From positions 1 to 51,551 of the forward strand of contig CALGDM010000004.1 in NCBI GenBank assembly GCA_937884605.1: a stretch of 51,551 nucleotides of DNA, written 5' to 3'. The position numbers and the translations under genes are program-made. The notes under the pieces are model-generated. The model did no database searches and was not told the origin of the DNA. It saw nothing but the letters and a program-made list of their open reading frames with translations. Numbering within the stretch: the first letter of the stretch is position 1; every line of letters starts with the position of its first letter. The DNA comes from an uncultured Spiribacter sp. (GTDB lineage: Bacteria; Pseudomonadota; Gammaproteobacteria; Nitrococcales; Nitrococcaceae). This document shows, in pieces, positions 1 through 9,273 of this stretch.

Positions 1-74
1 AGGGTCTGCGCTTCGCGGTCCGCGAAGGCGGCCGGACCGTCGGCGCCGGCGTCGTCTCCAAGATCCTCGAGTAA
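1..74 (+). CDS. tuf: Elongation factor Tu, C-terminal end (partial)
   Basis: Only the last 23 codons are present, in the frame starting at base 3. They read GLRFAVREGGRTVGAGVV and then SKILE before TAA, which is the conserved end of the EF-Tu beta-barrel domain III. EF-Tu delivers aminoacyl-tRNA to the ribosome as a GTP complex. The stop lies only 6 bases before the rpsJ start, so tuf and rpsJ are probably cotranscribed, with rpsJ closing a str-type operon. The rest of the gene lies outside the window. Confidence 0.95.
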   Translation, partial: GLRFAVREGGRTVGAGVVSKILE

Positions 75-80
75 TCGACT

Positions 81-398
81 ATGGCATCGAATAATCAGAA
101 AATCCGGATTCGTCTCAAGGCATTCGACCATCGGCTGATCGATCAGTCGGCCCGGGAGATTGTCGAGACGGCCAAGCGGACCGGCGCCCATATCCAGGGC
201 CCGGTTCCCTTGCCGACGAAGAAGGAAAGGTATACCATTCTGATCTCGCCGCACGTCAACAAAGATGCGCGCGATCAGTATGAGATTCGGACTCACAAGC
301 GGTTGATGGATATCATTGACCCGACGGACAAGACGGTCGATGCGCTGATGAAGCTCGACCTCGCCGCCGGCGTCGATGTACAGATCAAGCTCTCCTGA
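81..398 (+). CDS. rpsJ: 30S ribosomal protein S10
   Basis: This 105-residue protein matches the family length (103 in E. coli). It carries the conserved stretches [11 protein letters not shown] near the N-terminus and THKRLMDI near residue 75. S10 is part of the head of the 30S subunit and, as NusE, takes part in transcription antitermination with NusB. It begins 6 bases after tuf, so there is no room for the S10 leader that precedes rpsJ in E. coli. The next gene, rplC, is unusually far away (176 bases). Confidence 0.98.
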   Translation: MASNNQKIRIRLKAFDHRLIDQSAREIVETAKRTGAHIQGPVPLPTKKERYTILISPHVNKDARDQYEIRTHKRLMDIIDPTDKTVDALMKLDLAAGVDVQIKLS

Positions 399-574
399 GT
401 TTCGGGGAACTACTCCGGCACTGATCCTGAATCAGCCCGCCGGAGCGGGCCTCTTTAAGGTCGGCTAAGGCCGGCATCAATCCGAAAGAAACAATTCGGT
501 TGATGATCACCCAGCGGGTAGGGCGTCGCCTTACTCGCGGGGATACGTTCAGCTGATAGAAGAGGGTAGCGACG
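399..574 (+). promoter_or_regulatory. Structured non-coding gap between rpsJ and rplC
   Basis: This is the largest gap inside the ribosomal cluster, and at least five inverted repeats can be read by eye. They are CTGAT/ATCAG (421-435), GCCCGC/GCGGGC with a CGGA loop followed by CTCTTT (435-456), GTCGGC/GCCGGC (460-475), an 11-bp stem with one bulged base (475-486 with 495-505), and an 11-bp stem with a GTC loop (514-524 with 528-538, two G-U pairs). The second resembles a weak terminator or attenuator. Inference: an autoregulatory mRNA leader, perhaps the counterpart of the L4-responsive S10 leader, placed before rplC instead of rpsJ. No good promoter was seen inside it. Confidence 0.55.
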
Positions 575-1234
575 ATGGCAATCGGAATCGTCGGCCGCAA
601 ACGCGGCATGACGCGGATTTTTACGGATACGGGTGAGAGCATCCCCGTCACGGTGGTCGAGGCCACTCCGAACCGCGTCACGCAGATCAAGGCGCAGGAC
701 CATGATGGCTATAGCGCCATTCAGGTCACCGCAGGGGAGCGCCGCCCGTCCCGCGTCAACCAGGCAATCGCCGGGCATGTCGCCAAGGCCGGTGTCGAAA
801 TGGGTCGCGGCCTTTGGGAGTTCCGTCTGGGCAGCGATGCGGACGAAGCCATCCAGGCCGGCGGCACGCTGACCGTCGAGCAGTTCGAGGCAGGTGCCAT
901 CGTCGATGTGACGGGCACCTCCAAAGGCAAGGGCTTTGCGGGCACGGTCAAGCGACACAACTTCCGCACGCAGGACAACTCCCACGGCAACTCGGCGTCC
1001 CACCGTGTGCCGGGCTCGATCGGCCAGGCTCAGGATCCGGGCCGAGTGTTTCCCGGCAAAAAGATGGCGGGGCAGATGGGTAACGTGCGCGAGACCACGC
1101 AGAACCTGGAGGTCGTTCGGGTTGATACCGAGCGCAACCTGTTGCTGGTCCGCGGCGCGGTGCCCGGGCCGGCGAACGGTGACGTGATCGTGCGCCCGGC
1201 AGTCAAACAGCTCGCCGCGGCGGGAGGTAACTGA
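575..1234 (+). CDS. rplC: 50S ribosomal protein L3
   Basis: The protein has 219 residues (209 in E. coli). It begins [16 protein letters not shown] and holds the conserved loop [15 protein letters not shown], whose glutamine (Q151) corresponds to the residue methylated by PrmB in E. coli. L3 is an early assembly protein of the 50S subunit and reaches toward the peptidyl transferase centre. A purine-rich ribosome binding site (AGAAGAGGG) precedes the ATG. The stop overlaps the rplD start by one base (TGATG), which suggests coupled translation. Confidence 0.98.
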   Translation: MAIGIVGRKRGMTRIFTDTGESIPVTVVEATPNRVTQIKAQDHDGYSAIQVTAGERRPSRVNQAIAGHVAKAGVEMGRGLWEFRLGSDADEAIQAGGTLTVEQFEAGAIVDVTGTSKGKGFAGTVKRHNFRTQDNSHGNSASHRVPGSIGQAQDPGRVFPGKKMAGQMGNVRETTQNLEVVRVDTERNLLLVRGAVPGPANGDVIVRPAVKQLAAAGGN

Positions 1235-1842
1235 TGCAGCTAACATTGCAGGGTGACGGCTCGACGATCGAGGTCTCGGAGACCGTTCTCGGCGCCGAAT
1301 TTCGCGAGCCGCTCGTTCACCAGGTCGTGGTTTCGTACCTGGCCGGCGCACGGGCGGGCACCAAAGCTCAGAAGACCCGCTCCGAAGTGAGCGGTGGCGG
1401 TGTCAAGCCATGGCGGCAGAAAGGCACCGGTCGGGCCCGGGCGGGCACGATCCGCAGCCCGATCTGGCGCAGCGGCGGTCAGACGTTCGCGGCGAAGCCG
1501 CGGGACCATTCGGTCAAGGTCAACCGCAAGATGTATCGCGGCGCATTGCGCTCGATCCTCTCGGAGCTTCTTCGACAGCAGCGGCTGCAGGTCGTGACTT
1601 CATTCGAGGTCGACGGTCCCCGAACCCGCGACGCCCGCGCCCAGATCAAGGGGCTGACCGGCAGTGAGGACGTGCTGATCGTGACGACCGAAGTCAGTGA
1701 GGCGCTGTATCTCGCGGTTCGCAATCTGCCGAAGGTGGATGTGCGTGACACGGTCGGCCTTGACCCGGTGACGCTGCTGGCCCACGAGAACGTCGTCATG
1801 ACAACGGATGCGCTGCGGCGTGTTGAGGAGTGGCTCGCATGA
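1234..1842 (+). CDS. rplD: 50S ribosomal protein L4
   Basis: This 202-residue protein (201 in E. coli) has the typical basic loop around [16 protein letters not shown] (about residues 55-70), which lines the peptide exit tunnel. L4 binds 23S rRNA. In E. coli it also represses its own operon by binding the S10 leader and promoting attenuation. That makes L4 the first candidate ligand for the structured gap upstream of rplC here. The gene overlaps rplC by one base and rplW by four bases (ATGA). Confidence 0.98.
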   Translation: MQLTLQGDGSTIEVSETVLGAEFREPLVHQVVVSYLAGARAGTKAQKTRSEVSGGGVKPWRQKGTGRARAGTIRSPIWRSGGQTFAAKPRDHSVKVNRKMYRGALRSILSELLRQQRLQVVTSFEVDGPRTRDARAQIKGLTGSEDVLIVTTEVSEALYLAVRNLPKVDVRDTVGLDPVTLLAHENVVMTTDALRRVEEWLA

Positions 1843-2138
1843 ATCAGGAGCGGATGTACCAGGTGCTTCGCGGACCGCACATCTCCGAGAAGAGCACGGT
1901 GATTGCGGACGAGGCCAACCAGGTGGCGTTCAAGGTCGCACGAAACGCGACCAAGCGTGAAATCAAGGCGGCTGTCGAGCAGCTGTTCGAGGTCGAGGTC
2001 CGGGATGTGCGCGTGGCGAACGTCAACGGCAAGCGCAAGAACTTCGGGCGGATTCAGGGTCGTCGTCCCGATTGGAAAAAGGCCTACGTGGCGCTCGAGC
2101 AGGGCCATGAGCTGGACTTCATCGGCGGCGTGGAATAA
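1839..2138 (+). CDS. rplW: 50S ribosomal protein L23
   Basis: A 99-residue protein starting [19 protein letters not shown], which aligns with the start of E. coli L23. I chose the ATG at 1839 over a GTG nine bases upstream because GAGGAG sits about eight bases before it and the family begins there. L23 surrounds the exit tunnel and is the docking point for trigger factor and SRP. The start overlaps the end of rplD by four bases. Confidence 0.97.
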   Translation: MNQERMYQVLRGPHISEKSTVIADEANQVAFKVARNATKREIKAAVEQLFEVEVRDVRVANVNGKRKNFGRIQGRRPDWKKAYVALEQGHELDFIGGVE

Positions 2139-2158
2139 GCGAACAGGACTGAACGATC

Positions 2159-2983
2159 ATGGCAGTGCGTAAAGCAAAACCCACCTCGCCCGGGCGTCGG
2201 TTCGTCGCTCAGCCGGTGAAGAGCGATCTCTACCGGGGCGAGCCTTATGCGCCCCTGGTCCGCAAGCTCAACAAGAGCGGCGGACGCAATAATCAGGGTC
2301 GCATCACGACTCGGCATATCGGCGGCGGGCACAAGCGGCGTTATCGCGAGATCGACTTCCGCCGCAACAAGGAAGATATTCCGGCGCGTGTCGAGCGGCT
2401 GGAGTACGATCCCAACCGCAGCGCCAACATTGCGCTGCTGCTGTACCGCGATGGCGAACGGCGTTACATCATTGCGCCGAAGAACCTGAAGGTGGGCCAG
2501 GAGGTCCGCTCGGGGCAGGGCTCGCCGATCAAGCCGGGCAACACGATGCCGCTGCGTAACATTCCGCTGGGTACGCAGGTGCATTGCATCGAGATGCGGC
2601 CTGGCAAGGGCGCGCAGATGGCGCGCTCCGCCGGCGCCGGCGTCCAGCTGGTGGCCCGCGAGGGCGCCTACGCCACGCTGCGGCTGCGCTCCGGCGAAAT
2701 GCGCAAGGTGCTCAGCGAGTGCCGGGCGACCATCGGTGAGGTCAGCAACGGCGAACATTCGCTGCGCTCCATGGGTAAGGCGGGTGCGACGCGAATCGCC
2801 GGGCGTCGGCCGACGGTGCGCGGTGTGGTGATGAACCCGGTGGATCACCCCCATGGTGGTGGTGAGGGTCGGACATCGGGTGGCCGTCATCCGGTAACCC
2901 CCTGGGGGATACCGACGAAGGGTCACAAGACCCGCAGCAACAAGCGTACCGATAATCTTATCGTGCGCCGTCGCAAACGCTAA
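2159..2983 (+). CDS. rplB: 50S ribosomal protein L2
   Basis: The protein has 274 residues, as expected for the family. The C-terminal signature [11 protein letters not shown] contains H230 and H232; the equivalent histidine in E. coli (H229) is linked to peptidyl transferase function. L2 is a primary 23S rRNA-binding protein needed for subunit association. It starts 20 bases after rplW, and the conserved order of the S10 operon continues. Confidence 0.98.
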   Translation: MAVRKAKPTSPGRRFVAQPVKSDLYRGEPYAPLVRKLNKSGGRNNQGRITTRHIGGGHKRRYREIDFRRNKEDIPARVERLEYDPNRSANIALLLYRDGERRYIIAPKNLKVGQEVRSGQGSPIKPGNTMPLRNIPLGTQVHCIEMRPGKGAQMARSAGAGVQLVAREGAYATLRLRSGEMRKVLSECRATIGEVSNGEHSLRSMGKAGATRIAGRRPTVRGVVMNPVDHPHGGGEGRTSGGRHPVTPWGIPTKGHKTRSNKRTDNLIVRRRKR

Positions 2984-3003
2984 CGGAAAGGGGTGGATCA
3001 GAA

Positions 3004-3279
3004 GTGCCACGCTCGATTCGAAAAGGCCCGTTTATTGATACGCACCTCCTGAAGAAGGTTCAGGTGGCGGCGGAGGCCAACAGTAAGCGTCCGATCAAGA
3101 CCTGGTCGCGGCGATCCATGGTGGTGCCGGAGATGGTCGGTCTGACCATCGCGGTGCATAACGGCCGTCAGCATGTGCCGGTGCTCGTCAACGAGAACAT
3201 GGTCGGTCACAAGCTGGGTGAGTTTGCGTCCACGCGGACGTTCAAAGGCCACCAGGCCGACAAGAAGGGCAAGAGGTAA
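3004..3279 (+). CDS. rpsS: 30S ribosomal protein S19
   Basis: A 91-residue protein beginning [11 protein letters not shown] after a GTG start, the exact family N-terminus, so the GTG is well supported. AAGGGG about ten bases upstream can serve as the ribosome binding site. S19 sits in the 30S head, binds 16S rRNA together with S13, and contacts the A-site region. It ends two bases before rplV. Confidence 0.98.
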   Translation: MPRSIRKGPFIDTHLLKKVQVAAEANSKRPIKTWSRRSMVVPEMVGLTIAVHNGRQHVPVLVNENMVGHKLGEFASTRTFKGHQADKKGKR

Positions 3280-3281
3280 GC

Positions 3282-3614
3282 ATGGAAACGGCGGCCAGGC
3301 TTCGATACGCGATCATTTCGCCGCAGAAAGTGCGGCTCATCGCTGACCAGATCCGCGGCCTTCCGGTCTCGCGGGCGCTGGAAGTGCTTGAGTTCAGCCC
3401 CCGTAAGGCGTCGGGCATTGTGCGAAAGGTCGTTGATTCCGCGATTGCCAACGCGGAACACAACAGTGGGGCCGATATCGACGAGCTGCGCATTGCGCGC
3501 ATCCAGGTCGACGAGGGCCCGATGTACAAGCGGATTCAGCCCCGGGCCAAGGGCTCGGCGAATCGTATCCTGAAGCGCACGAGCCACATCACCGTGGCCG
3601 TCGCTGAGGACTAG
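3282..3614 (+). CDS. rplV: 50S ribosomal protein L22
   Basis: The length of 110 residues equals that of E. coli L22. The tip of its long beta hairpin ([16 protein letters not shown]) forms part of the exit-tunnel constriction, where macrolide-resistance changes occur in other bacteria. No insertion or deletion is evident there. It lies two bases after rpsS and ten bases before rpsC. Confidence 0.98.
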   Translation: METAARLRYAIISPQKVRLIADQIRGLPVSRALEVLEFSPRKASGIVRKVVDSAIANAEHNSGADIDELRIARIQVDEGPMYKRIQPRAKGSANRILKRTSHITVAVAED

Positions 3615-3624
3615 GGGTTTAGGA

Positions 3625-4287
3625 ATGGGACACAAGGTTCATCCAACGGGCTTCCGGCTGGGCATTACCGAAGACTGGCGGTCGATGTGGTTTGCCAACA
3701 GCAATCGCTACGGTGATCAGCTGTACACCGACTACAAGATCCGCGAGTTCATCCGGCAGCGCCTTTCGCATGCGTCGATCAGCAAGATCCGCATCGAGCG
3801 TCCGGCCAAGAACGCGCTGATCACGATCCATACGGCGCGGCCGGGGATCGTCATTGGCAAGAAGGGCGAAGACATCGATCGTCTGCGTCGTCAGCTGACG
3901 CAGCGCATGGGCATTCCGGTGCATGTGAACATCGAGGAGATTCGCAAGCCCGAGCTTGACGCGCAGCTGGTCGCCGACAACGTCGCTCAGCAGCTCGAGC
4001 GCCGGATCATGTTCCGTCGCGCCATGAAGCGCGCCGTCGGCAACGCGATGCGGCTCGGCGCCAAGGGCATCAAGGTCCAGGTCGGCGGGCGCCTCAATGG
4101 CTCCGAAATCGCGCGCAGCGAGTACTACCGCGAGGGCAGTGTCCCCCTGCATACGCTTCGGGCCGACATCGATTACGGGTTCGCCGAGGCCAAGACGACC
4201 TACGGCGTGATTGGCGTCAAGGTATGGGTGTTCAAGGGCGAGATTCTCGACACCGATACGGCGCCGAACCAGCGGGCCGCGGGCTAA
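3625..4287 (+). CDS. rpsC: 30S ribosomal protein S3
   Basis: The protein has 220 residues (233 in E. coli; the difference lies in the variable C-terminal tail). It starts [14 protein letters not shown] and contains a KH domain with the GKKGEDI loop near residue 80. S3 lies at the mRNA entry pore of the 30S subunit and contributes to its helicase activity. It is followed 21 bases later by rplP. Confidence 0.98.
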   Translation: MGHKVHPTGFRLGITEDWRSMWFANSNRYGDQLYTDYKIREFIRQRLSHASISKIRIERPAKNALITIHTARPGIVIGKKGEDIDRLRRQLTQRMGIPVHVNIEEIRKPELDAQLVADNVAQQLERRIMFRRAMKRAVGNAMRLGAKGIKVQVGGRLNGSEIARSEYYREGSVPLHTLRADIDYGFAEAKTTYGVIGVKVWVFKGEILDTDTAPNQRAAG

Positions 4288-4308
4288 CGCCGTTACAAGG
4301 AGTCAGTC

Positions 4309-4722
4309 ATGCTTCAGCCAAAGCGCACAAAATTCAGAAAACAGCAGAAAGGCCGGAATAACGGCCTGGCGACCCGCGGCGACAAGGTGAACTTCGGCGA
4401 ATTCGGCCTGAAGTCCACGACCCGCGGGCCAGTCACGGCGCGCCAGATCGAGGCGGGTCGACGCGCCATCAATCGGCATGTCCGGCGTGGTGGCAAGATC
4501 TGGATCCGGATTTTTCCGGATGCGCCGATCACGTCCAAGCCCCTCGAGGTTCGCCAGGGCAAGGGCAAGGGTAACGTCGACCACTGGGCCGCCAAGGTGC
4601 AGCCAGGTCGTGTGATTTACGAAATTGAGGGCGTGTCGGAAGAGGTGGCTCGCGAGGCATTTCGCCGAGCGGCGGCCAAGCTGCCCGTGCACACCCGGTT
4701 CGTCGAACGGACGGTGATGTGA
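4309..4722 (+). CDS. rplP: 50S ribosomal protein L16
   Basis: A 137-residue protein starting [16 protein letters not shown], as in the family (136 in E. coli). L16 organises the A-site tRNA elbow region of the 50S subunit. AAGGAG precedes the start at a good distance. The stop codon overlaps the rpmC start by one base (TGATG). Confidence 0.98.
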   Translation: MLQPKRTKFRKQQKGRNNGLATRGDKVNFGEFGLKSTTRGPVTARQIEAGRRAINRHVRRGGKIWIRIFPDAPITSKPLEVRQGKGKGNVDHWAAKVQPGRVIYEIEGVSEEVAREAFRRAAAKLPVHTRFVERTVM

Positions 4723-4925
4723 TGAAGGCCAGCGAATTGCGGGACAAGACCGTCGAGAGTCTTGAAAGCGAACTTCTCGAGCGACACAAGGAGCAGTTCA
4801 ATCTGCGCATGCAGCAGGCCACCGGCCAGCTGGCGCGGCCCGACCAGATGACGCGGGTTCGGCGCGACATTGCGCGGATCAAGACCGTGCTTAACGAGAA
4901 GACCGGGAGTGGTGAGCAGTCATGA
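4722..4925 (+). CDS. rpmC: 50S ribosomal protein L29
   Basis: A 67-residue, mostly helical protein reading [19 protein letters not shown], closely like E. coli L29 (63 residues). I chose the ATG at 4722 over the in-frame GTG at 4719 because the family begins MKA and the TGATG junction with rplP is a usual coupling arrangement. L29 lies beside L23 at the tunnel exit. It overlaps rpsQ by four bases. Confidence 0.97.
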   Translation: MKASELRDKTVESLESELLERHKEQFNLRMQQATGQLARPDQMTRVRRDIARIKTVLNEKTGSGEQS

Positions 4926-5185
4926 GTAACAAGGAAAGCGTCAAGCGCACGGTCAACGGTCGCGTCGTCAGCACGGCGATGGACAAGACCATCACGCTGG
5001 TGGTCGAGCGTCTCGTGCCGCATCCGCTCTACGGCAAGTACATCCGCCGGACGACGAAAGTTCACGCGCACGACGAAGACAACGTCTGCCAGAAAGGGGA
5101 TTGGGTGTCGGTGGTCGAATGCCGGCCGGTTTCCAAACAAAAGACCTGGCGGCTTGTGGACGTGCTCGAGCGGGCCGTTCAATAA
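4922..5185 (+). CDS. rpsQ: 30S ribosomal protein S17
   Basis: An 87-residue OB-fold protein (84 in E. coli) with the conserved segments [12 protein letters not shown] and [10 protein letters not shown]. It is a primary binder of the 5' domain of 16S rRNA and assists early 30S assembly. Its start overlaps rpmC by four bases (ATGA). Thirty bases separate it from rplN. Confidence 0.98.
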   Translation: MSNKESVKRTVNGRVVSTAMDKTITLVVERLVPHPLYGKYIRRTTKVHAHDEDNVCQKGDWVSVVECRPVSKQKTWRLVDVLERAVQ

Positions 5186-5215
5186 GCAACGATCAATCAT
5201 AGAGAGTCAATCGCC

Positions 5216-5584
5216 ATGATTCAGATGCAGACGCTGCTAGGCGCGGCGGACAACAGCGGAGCCCGGGAGGTGCAGTGCGTCAAAGTGCTGGGCGGCTCCA
5301 AGCGCCGTTACGCCGGCATCGGCGACATCATTAAAGTCAGTGTCAAGGACGCCATTCCGCGCGGTCGGGTCAAAAAGGGCGAGGTGTATAACGCTGTCGT
5401 CGTTCGGACCAAGCGGGGTGTGCGCCGGCAGGATGGGTCGCTGATCCGGTTCGACGGCAACGCGGCCGTGCTGCTCAACGCCAATCTTCAGCCGGTGGGC
5501 ACCCGTGTTTTCGGTCCGGTGACGCGCGAGCTCCGCAATGAGCGTTTCATGCGCATCATCTCTCTGGCGCCGGAGGTGCTGTAA
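5216..5584 (+). CDS. rplN: 50S ribosomal protein L14
   Basis: A 122-residue protein (123 in E. coli) starting [17 protein letters not shown], the usual L14 N-terminus. L14 forms intersubunit bridges with 16S rRNA and is the docking site of the silencing factor RsfS, whose gene is also in this window (40088-40441). In E. coli the spc operon begins here. I saw no convincing promoter in the 30 bases before it. rplX follows two bases later. Confidence 0.98.
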   Translation: MIQMQTLLGAADNSGAREVQCVKVLGGSKRRYAGIGDIIKVSVKDAIPRGRVKKGEVYNAVVVRTKRGVRRQDGSLIRFDGNAAVLLNANLQPVGTRVFGPVTRELRNERFMRIISLAPEVL

Positions 5585-5586
5585 CG

Positions 5587-5904
5587 ATGCAGAAGATTAA
5601 AGCCGGTGACGAGGTCATGGTCATTGCGGGCAAGGACAAGGGGCGGCGCGGTCGCGTCATCCGTGTGTTGCCCGAGCGTGACGGCATCGTTGTCGAGAAT
5701 GCGAACAAGGTGAAAAAGCACAAGCGGGCCAACCCCCAGGCGAATGATTCCGGCGGGATCATCGAGCAGGAGAAGCCGCTGCACCGCTCCAACGTGGCGA
5801 TCTATAACCCGAATACTGGACAGCCTGATCGGGTCGGGATCCGCGACGGCGAAGCCGGCCGCCGGGTGCGCTTTTTCAAGTCCGACAACACGCTGATTGA
5901 TTAG
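5587..5904 (+). CDS. rplX: 50S ribosomal protein L24
   Basis: A 105-residue protein with an N-terminal KOW motif (GDEVMVIAGKDKGRRG, residues about 7-22). L24 is one of the two initiators of 50S assembly and binds the 5' domain of 23S rRNA. It is tightly linked to rplN (two bases) and rplE (nine bases). Confidence 0.98.
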   Translation: MQKIKAGDEVMVIAGKDKGRRGRVIRVLPERDGIVVENANKVKKHKRANPQANDSGGIIEQEKPLHRSNVAIYNPNTGQPDRVGIRDGEAGRRVRFFKSDNTLID

Positions 5905-5913
5905 GGTATCGAG

Positions 5914-6453
5914 ATGGCCAGACTGCGTGAGCAATACACAAACGAAATCGTCGGCACGCTGTCGCAGCGATTCGAATACGCCAACCCGATGCAGGTGCCG
6001 CGGCTCGACAAGATCTCGGTCAACATCGGCGTCGGAGAAGCGATCCGCGACAAGAAAGTTGTGGACAACGCCGCGGGCGATCTGGCGGCCATTACCGGGC
6101 AGAAACCGGTGGTGACCTACACGCGCAAGGCCGTGGCGGGGTTCAAGATCCGCGAGGGCTGGCCCATCGGCGTCAAGGTGACCCTGCGTCGCGAGCGGAT
6201 GTACGAGTTTCTCGACCGGCTGATCAATATCGCCGGTCCGCGGATTCGCGACTTCCGGGGCTTCTCGCCGCGGTCGTTCGACGGACGGGGCAATTACAAT
6301 CTGGGGATCGGCGAGCAGCTGGTATTCCCGGAGCTTGAATTCGACAAGATCGACGCTGTCCGCGGGATGGACATTGCGATCGGCACTACCGCAGTCAAGG
6401 ACGAGGAAGCCATGGCCCTTCTGGAGGGCTTTGGATTCCCGTTCCGCAAGTAA
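5914..6453 (+). CDS. rplE: 50S ribosomal protein L5
   Basis: The length of 179 residues equals that of E. coli L5. The conserved [15 protein letters not shown] and the central [15 protein letters not shown] segments are present. L5 binds 5S rRNA with L18 and contacts the P-site tRNA and S13. In E. coli the S8 repressor-binding site lies at the rplE start; I could not confirm an equivalent here by eye. Confidence 0.98.
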   Translation: MARLREQYTNEIVGTLSQRFEYANPMQVPRLDKISVNIGVGEAIRDKKVVDNAAGDLAAITGQKPVVTYTRKAVAGFKIREGWPIGVKVTLRRERMYEFLDRLINIAGPRIRDFRGFSPRSFDGRGNYNLGIGEQLVFPELEFDKIDAVRGMDIAIGTTAVKDEEAMALLEGFGFPFRK

Positions 6454-6465
6454 AGAGGGCAGGAA

Positions 6466-6771
6466 ATGGCCAAGGTTTCCATGGTCCAGCGCGAGCTCAA
6501 GCGTGAGCGGCTTCGCCACAAGCACGCAGCGAAGCGGGCCGAGCTCAAGGAGATAATCCGTAGCCCTGCCTCCTCCGAGGAGGAGCGGGTGGCAGCCCAG
6601 GAGCAGCTGCAGAATCTGCCCCGCAATGCCAGCCCGGTGCGGGGCCGCAATCGGTGCAATGTGTCCGGACGGCCGCGCGGCTATTACCGCAAATTCGGTC
6701 TGTCCCGGAACATGCTCCGCCAGGCCGCCATGCGCGGTGAGATCCCCGGCCTGAAGCTGTCCAGCTGGTAA
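6466..6771 (+). CDS. rpsN: 30S ribosomal protein S14, zinc-free form
   Basis: A 101-residue protein, the long form typical of proteobacteria. It has a single cysteine in [17 protein letters not shown] and no paired CxxC motifs, so it belongs to the type that does not bind zinc. S14 completes the 30S head near S3 and S10. A 46-base gap, larger than its neighbours, separates it from rpsH. Confidence 0.98.
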   Translation: MAKVSMVQRELKRERLRHKHAAKRAELKEIIRSPASSEEERVAAQEQLQNLPRNASPVRGRNRCNVSGRPRGYYRKFGLSRNMLRQAAMRGEIPGLKLSSW

Positions 6772-6817
6772 GCGGCATGGGCAATAGTAACCAGGCAAGG
6801 AACCAGGTGACGCGAAC

Positions 6818-7213
6818 ATGAGCATGACCGATCCCATCGCGGATATGCTGACCCGCATTCGTAACGGGCAGACCGCTGAGAAGACGGAGGTCTCGATGCC
6901 CTCCTCGAAGTTGAAGCTGGCCATCGTCCGAGTCCTGAAGGACGAGGGCTATGTCCACGACTATCGGGTCGAAGGCACTGAGAAGAAGCCCACGCTGGCG
7001 GTAACGCTGAAGTACTACGAGGGCCGGCCGGTCATCGAGGAAATTCAGCGCGTGAGTCGGCCCGGACTGCGGCGCTTTGAAGGGCGGGGAAGTCTGCCCC
7101 GGGTGCGCGGTGGTCTGGGAACAGCCATCATTTCCACCTCGCAGGGTGTGATGACCGACCGGGCGGCGCGCGACGCCGGCCATGGCGGTGAAGTCCTCTG
7201 CGTGGTTTTCTAG
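6818..7213 (+). CDS. rpsH: 30S ribosomal protein S8
   Basis: A 131-residue protein (130 in E. coli) with the start [16 protein letters not shown] and the conserved C-terminal [16 protein letters not shown] and [10 protein letters not shown]8 binds helix 21 of 16S rRNA and is the known repressor of the spc operon in E. coli. The start at 6818 is favoured by the N-terminus shared by the family. Confidence 0.98.
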   Translation: MSMTDPIADMLTRIRNGQTAEKTEVSMPSSKLKLAIVRVLKDEGYVHDYRVEGTEKKPTLAVTLKYYEGRPVIEEIQRVSRPGLRRFEGRGSLPRVRGGLGTAIISTSQGVMTDRAARDAGHGGEVLCVVF

Positions 7214-7230
7214 AGACGGGATAAACGGTC

Positions 7231-7767
7231 ATGTCGAGAGTAGCGAACAGTCCGGTCGCGATCCCGAGTGGCGTCGAAGTCAACCTGGGCGCGGACCGGC
7301 AGGTCAGCGTCAAGGGGGCGAAAGGCGAGCTCCACCATACGATCCACGAGTGGGTCGATGTCGCGCAGGACGAGCAGGTGCTGACCTTTGTGCCCAACCG
7401 CAAGCGCCAGGAAGCGATTGCGCTGGCGGGGACGACGCGGGCACTCCTCAACAATATGGTGCGCGGTGTGCACGAAGGCTTCGAGCGCCGCCTTAAGCTG
7501 GTGGGTGTCGGTTACCGCGCCCAGGCCAAGGGTGACACGGTCAACCTGACCCTCGGGTTCTCGCACCCGGTGGAGCACCCGGTGCCGAAGGGCATCACGG
7601 TCGAGACACCCTCCAACACGGAAATCGTGGTCCGCGGTGTGGATAAGCAGCAGGTCGGACAGGTCGCTGCCGATATCCGGGCTTACCGTCCGCCGGAGCC
7701 CTACAAGGGCAAGGGCGTTCGTTACGCTGACGAGCGGGTCATCATGAAAGAAGCCAAGAAGAAGTAA
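7231..7767 (+). CDS. rplF: 50S ribosomal protein L6
   Basis: A 178-residue protein (177 in E. coli) made of two similar domains. The C-terminal signature [16 protein letters not shown] is fully conserved. L6 sits near the sarcin-ricin loop and the factor-binding site. The stop overlaps a possible rplR start by one base (TAATG). Confidence 0.98.
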   Translation: MSRVANSPVAIPSGVEVNLGADRQVSVKGAKGELHHTIHEWVDVAQDEQVLTFVPNRKRQEAIALAGTTRALLNNMVRGVHEGFERRLKLVGVGYRAQAKGDTVNLTLGFSHPVEHPVPKGITVETPSNTEIVVRGVDKQQVGQVAADIRAYRPPEPYKGKGVRYADERVIMKEAKKK

Positions 7768-8126
7768 TGGCGATGGAAAAGAAGGCAGCAAGAGAGCGTC
7801 GCGCCCGCAAGGGTCGCGCCAAGATGCGGGAGCTCGGGGCCGCGCGATTGACGGTTCATCGCACACCGCGCCATACCTACGCGCAGGTCATTTCCGCCGA
7901 TGCGTCGCGGACGCTGGCGTCGGCATCGACGCTCGAGAAGGACATGCGCGGGTCGCTCGCCAACGGCGGCAACGTCGCGGCAGCCAGGGCCATCGGTCAG
8001 GCAATCGCCGAGCGGGCCACGGCGGCGGGTGTCACCGAGGTGGCGTTCGACCGCTCGGGCTTCAATTATCACGGCCGGGTGCGGGCGATCGCCGATGCGG
8101 CCCGTGAAGCCGGACTCAAATTCTGA
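7767..8126 (+). CDS. rplR: 50S ribosomal protein L18
   Basis: A 119-residue protein (117 in E. coli) with the conserved [15 protein letters not shown] and [21 protein letters not shown]18 binds 5S rRNA with L5 in the central protuberance. Two starts are possible. The ATG at 7767 overlaps the rplF stop and suits coupling, while the ATG at 7773 gives MEKKAAR, nearer the E. coli N-terminus. The difference is two residues. Confidence 0.97.
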   Translation: MAMEKKAARERRARKGRAKMRELGAARLTVHRTPRHTYAQVISADASRTLASASTLEKDMRGSLANGGNVAAARAIGQAIAERATAAGVTEVAFDRSGFNYHGRVRAIADAAREAGLKF

Positions 8127-8143
8127 ATAGGGGCACGTAGGCG

Positions 8144-8644
8144 ATGGCGACGAATGATGTCAATGGTGAGGGCCTCCGCGAGAAGCTCATTACCATCAAC
8201 CGCGTGGCAAAGGTTGTGAAGGGCGGCCGGCAGTTCGGGTTTACCGCGTTGACGGTCGTCGGTGACGGCGAGGGCAAGGTCGGTTTTGGGTACGGCAAGG
8301 CGCGTGAGGTGCCGCTGGCCATCCAGAAGGCGATGGAACGGGCGCGCTTCAACATGCGCGCCGTCAACCTGAATGGGCCGACGCTGCAGTATTCGATGAA
8401 CGGTTACCACGGTTCGAGCAAGGTCTATATGCAGCCGGCATCGTCGGGTACCGGGATCATCGCCGGTGGGCCCATGCGCGCGGTCTTCGAGGTCGTGGGC
8501 GTGAATGACGTCCTTGCGAAGTCGCTCGGGTCGCGGAACCCGATCAACGTCGTGCAGGCCACCATCAATGCCTTGACCGAGTACGATTCGCCGGACTATG
8601 TCGCGGCGAAGCGCGGCAAGACGGTAGAAGAGGTCCAGGGCTGA
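8144..8644 (+). CDS. rpsE: 30S ribosomal protein S5
   Basis: A 166-residue protein (167 in E. coli) with the double-stranded RNA-binding N-terminal half ([19 protein letters not shown]) and the C-terminal [13 protein letters not shown] segment. S5 lies at the mRNA entrance and influences decoding accuracy. It ends two bases before rpmD. Confidence 0.98.
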   Translation: MATNDVNGEGLREKLITINRVAKVVKGGRQFGFTALTVVGDGEGKVGFGYGKAREVPLAIQKAMERARFNMRAVNLNGPTLQYSMNGYHGSSKVYMQPASSGTGIIAGGPMRAVFEVVGVNDVLAKSLGSRNPINVVQATINALTEYDSPDYVAAKRGKTVEEVQG

Positions 8645-8646
8645 TC

Positions 8647-8835
8647 ATGGCAAAGAGTAAGCAGCTTCGTGTCACGGTGGTTCGCAGCTTCGCCAACCGC
8701 GTCGCCAGCCACAAGGCATGCATCGCGGGTCTCGGCCTGCGGCGGATGCATCATAGTGTTCTGGTTGCGAACACGCCGGAGAACCGCGGGATGATCAACA
8801 AGGTCTCCTACATGCTCTCCGTCGAGGAGGTCTAG
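8647..8835 (+). CDS. rpmD: 50S ribosomal protein L30
   Basis: A small protein of 62 residues (59 in E. coli) that reads [12 protein letters not shown] and later [10 protein letters not shown], the typical L30 pattern. It lies between rpsE and rplO with spacings of two and three bases, the normal gammaproteobacterial order. L30 binds 23S and 5S rRNA in the 50S subunit. Confidence 0.97.
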   Translation: MAKSKQLRVTVVRSFANRVASHKACIAGLGLRRMHHSVLVANTPENRGMINKVSYMLSVEEV

Positions 8836-8838
8836 ACG

Positions 8839-9273
8839 ATGCGATTGAATACACTCCGCCCGGCGCCGGGTTCGCGGCCCGACGCCGAGCGCGTTGGTCG
8901 GGGCGCCGGCTCCGGCATGGGCAAGACCGCGCGCCGTGGCCACAAGGGTCAGAAGTCCCGTAGTGGCGGTTTCCACAAGGTCGGCTTCGAGGGCGGCCAG
9001 ATGCCCCTGCAGCGGCGGGTGCCGAAGGTTGGCTTCAACTCGCGCAAGGGCCAGTACGTCGCCGAAGTCCGGCTCCACGAAATCGGTCAGGTCGATGGCG
9101 ATGAGGTTACCCTCGATACCCTGCAGGCAGCGGGCGTGGTTCCGCGGAATGCGCGGGCGGCCAAGGTGGTCCTGTCGGGCGATGTCCATCGGGCGGTGAC
9201 GCTGCGTGGGGTACGGGCGACGGCAGGTGCAAAGGCGGCCATTGAAAAGGCCGGCGGCAAGGTCGAGGCATAA
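8839..9273 (+). CDS. rplO: 50S ribosomal protein L15
   Basis: A 144-residue protein, the same length as in E. coli. It has the glycine-rich extended N-terminal half ([20 protein letters not shown]) that threads into 23S rRNA. L15 is a late assembly protein. It is immediately followed by secY without an intervening base. Confidence 0.98.
   Translation: MRLNTLRPAPGSRPDAERVGRGAGSGMGKTARRGHKGQKSRSGGFHKVGFEGGQMPLQRRVPKVGFNSRKGQYVAEVRLHEIGQVDGDEVTLDTLQAAGVVPRNARAAKVVLSGDVHRAVTLRGVRATAGAKAAIEKAGGKVEA

Noticed and set aside
503-556. Possible leader peptide (17 codons) between rpsJ and rplC
   Set aside because: The ATG lies inside the stem at 495-505, no ribosome binding site precedes it, and the peptide shows no codon pattern of an attenuator.
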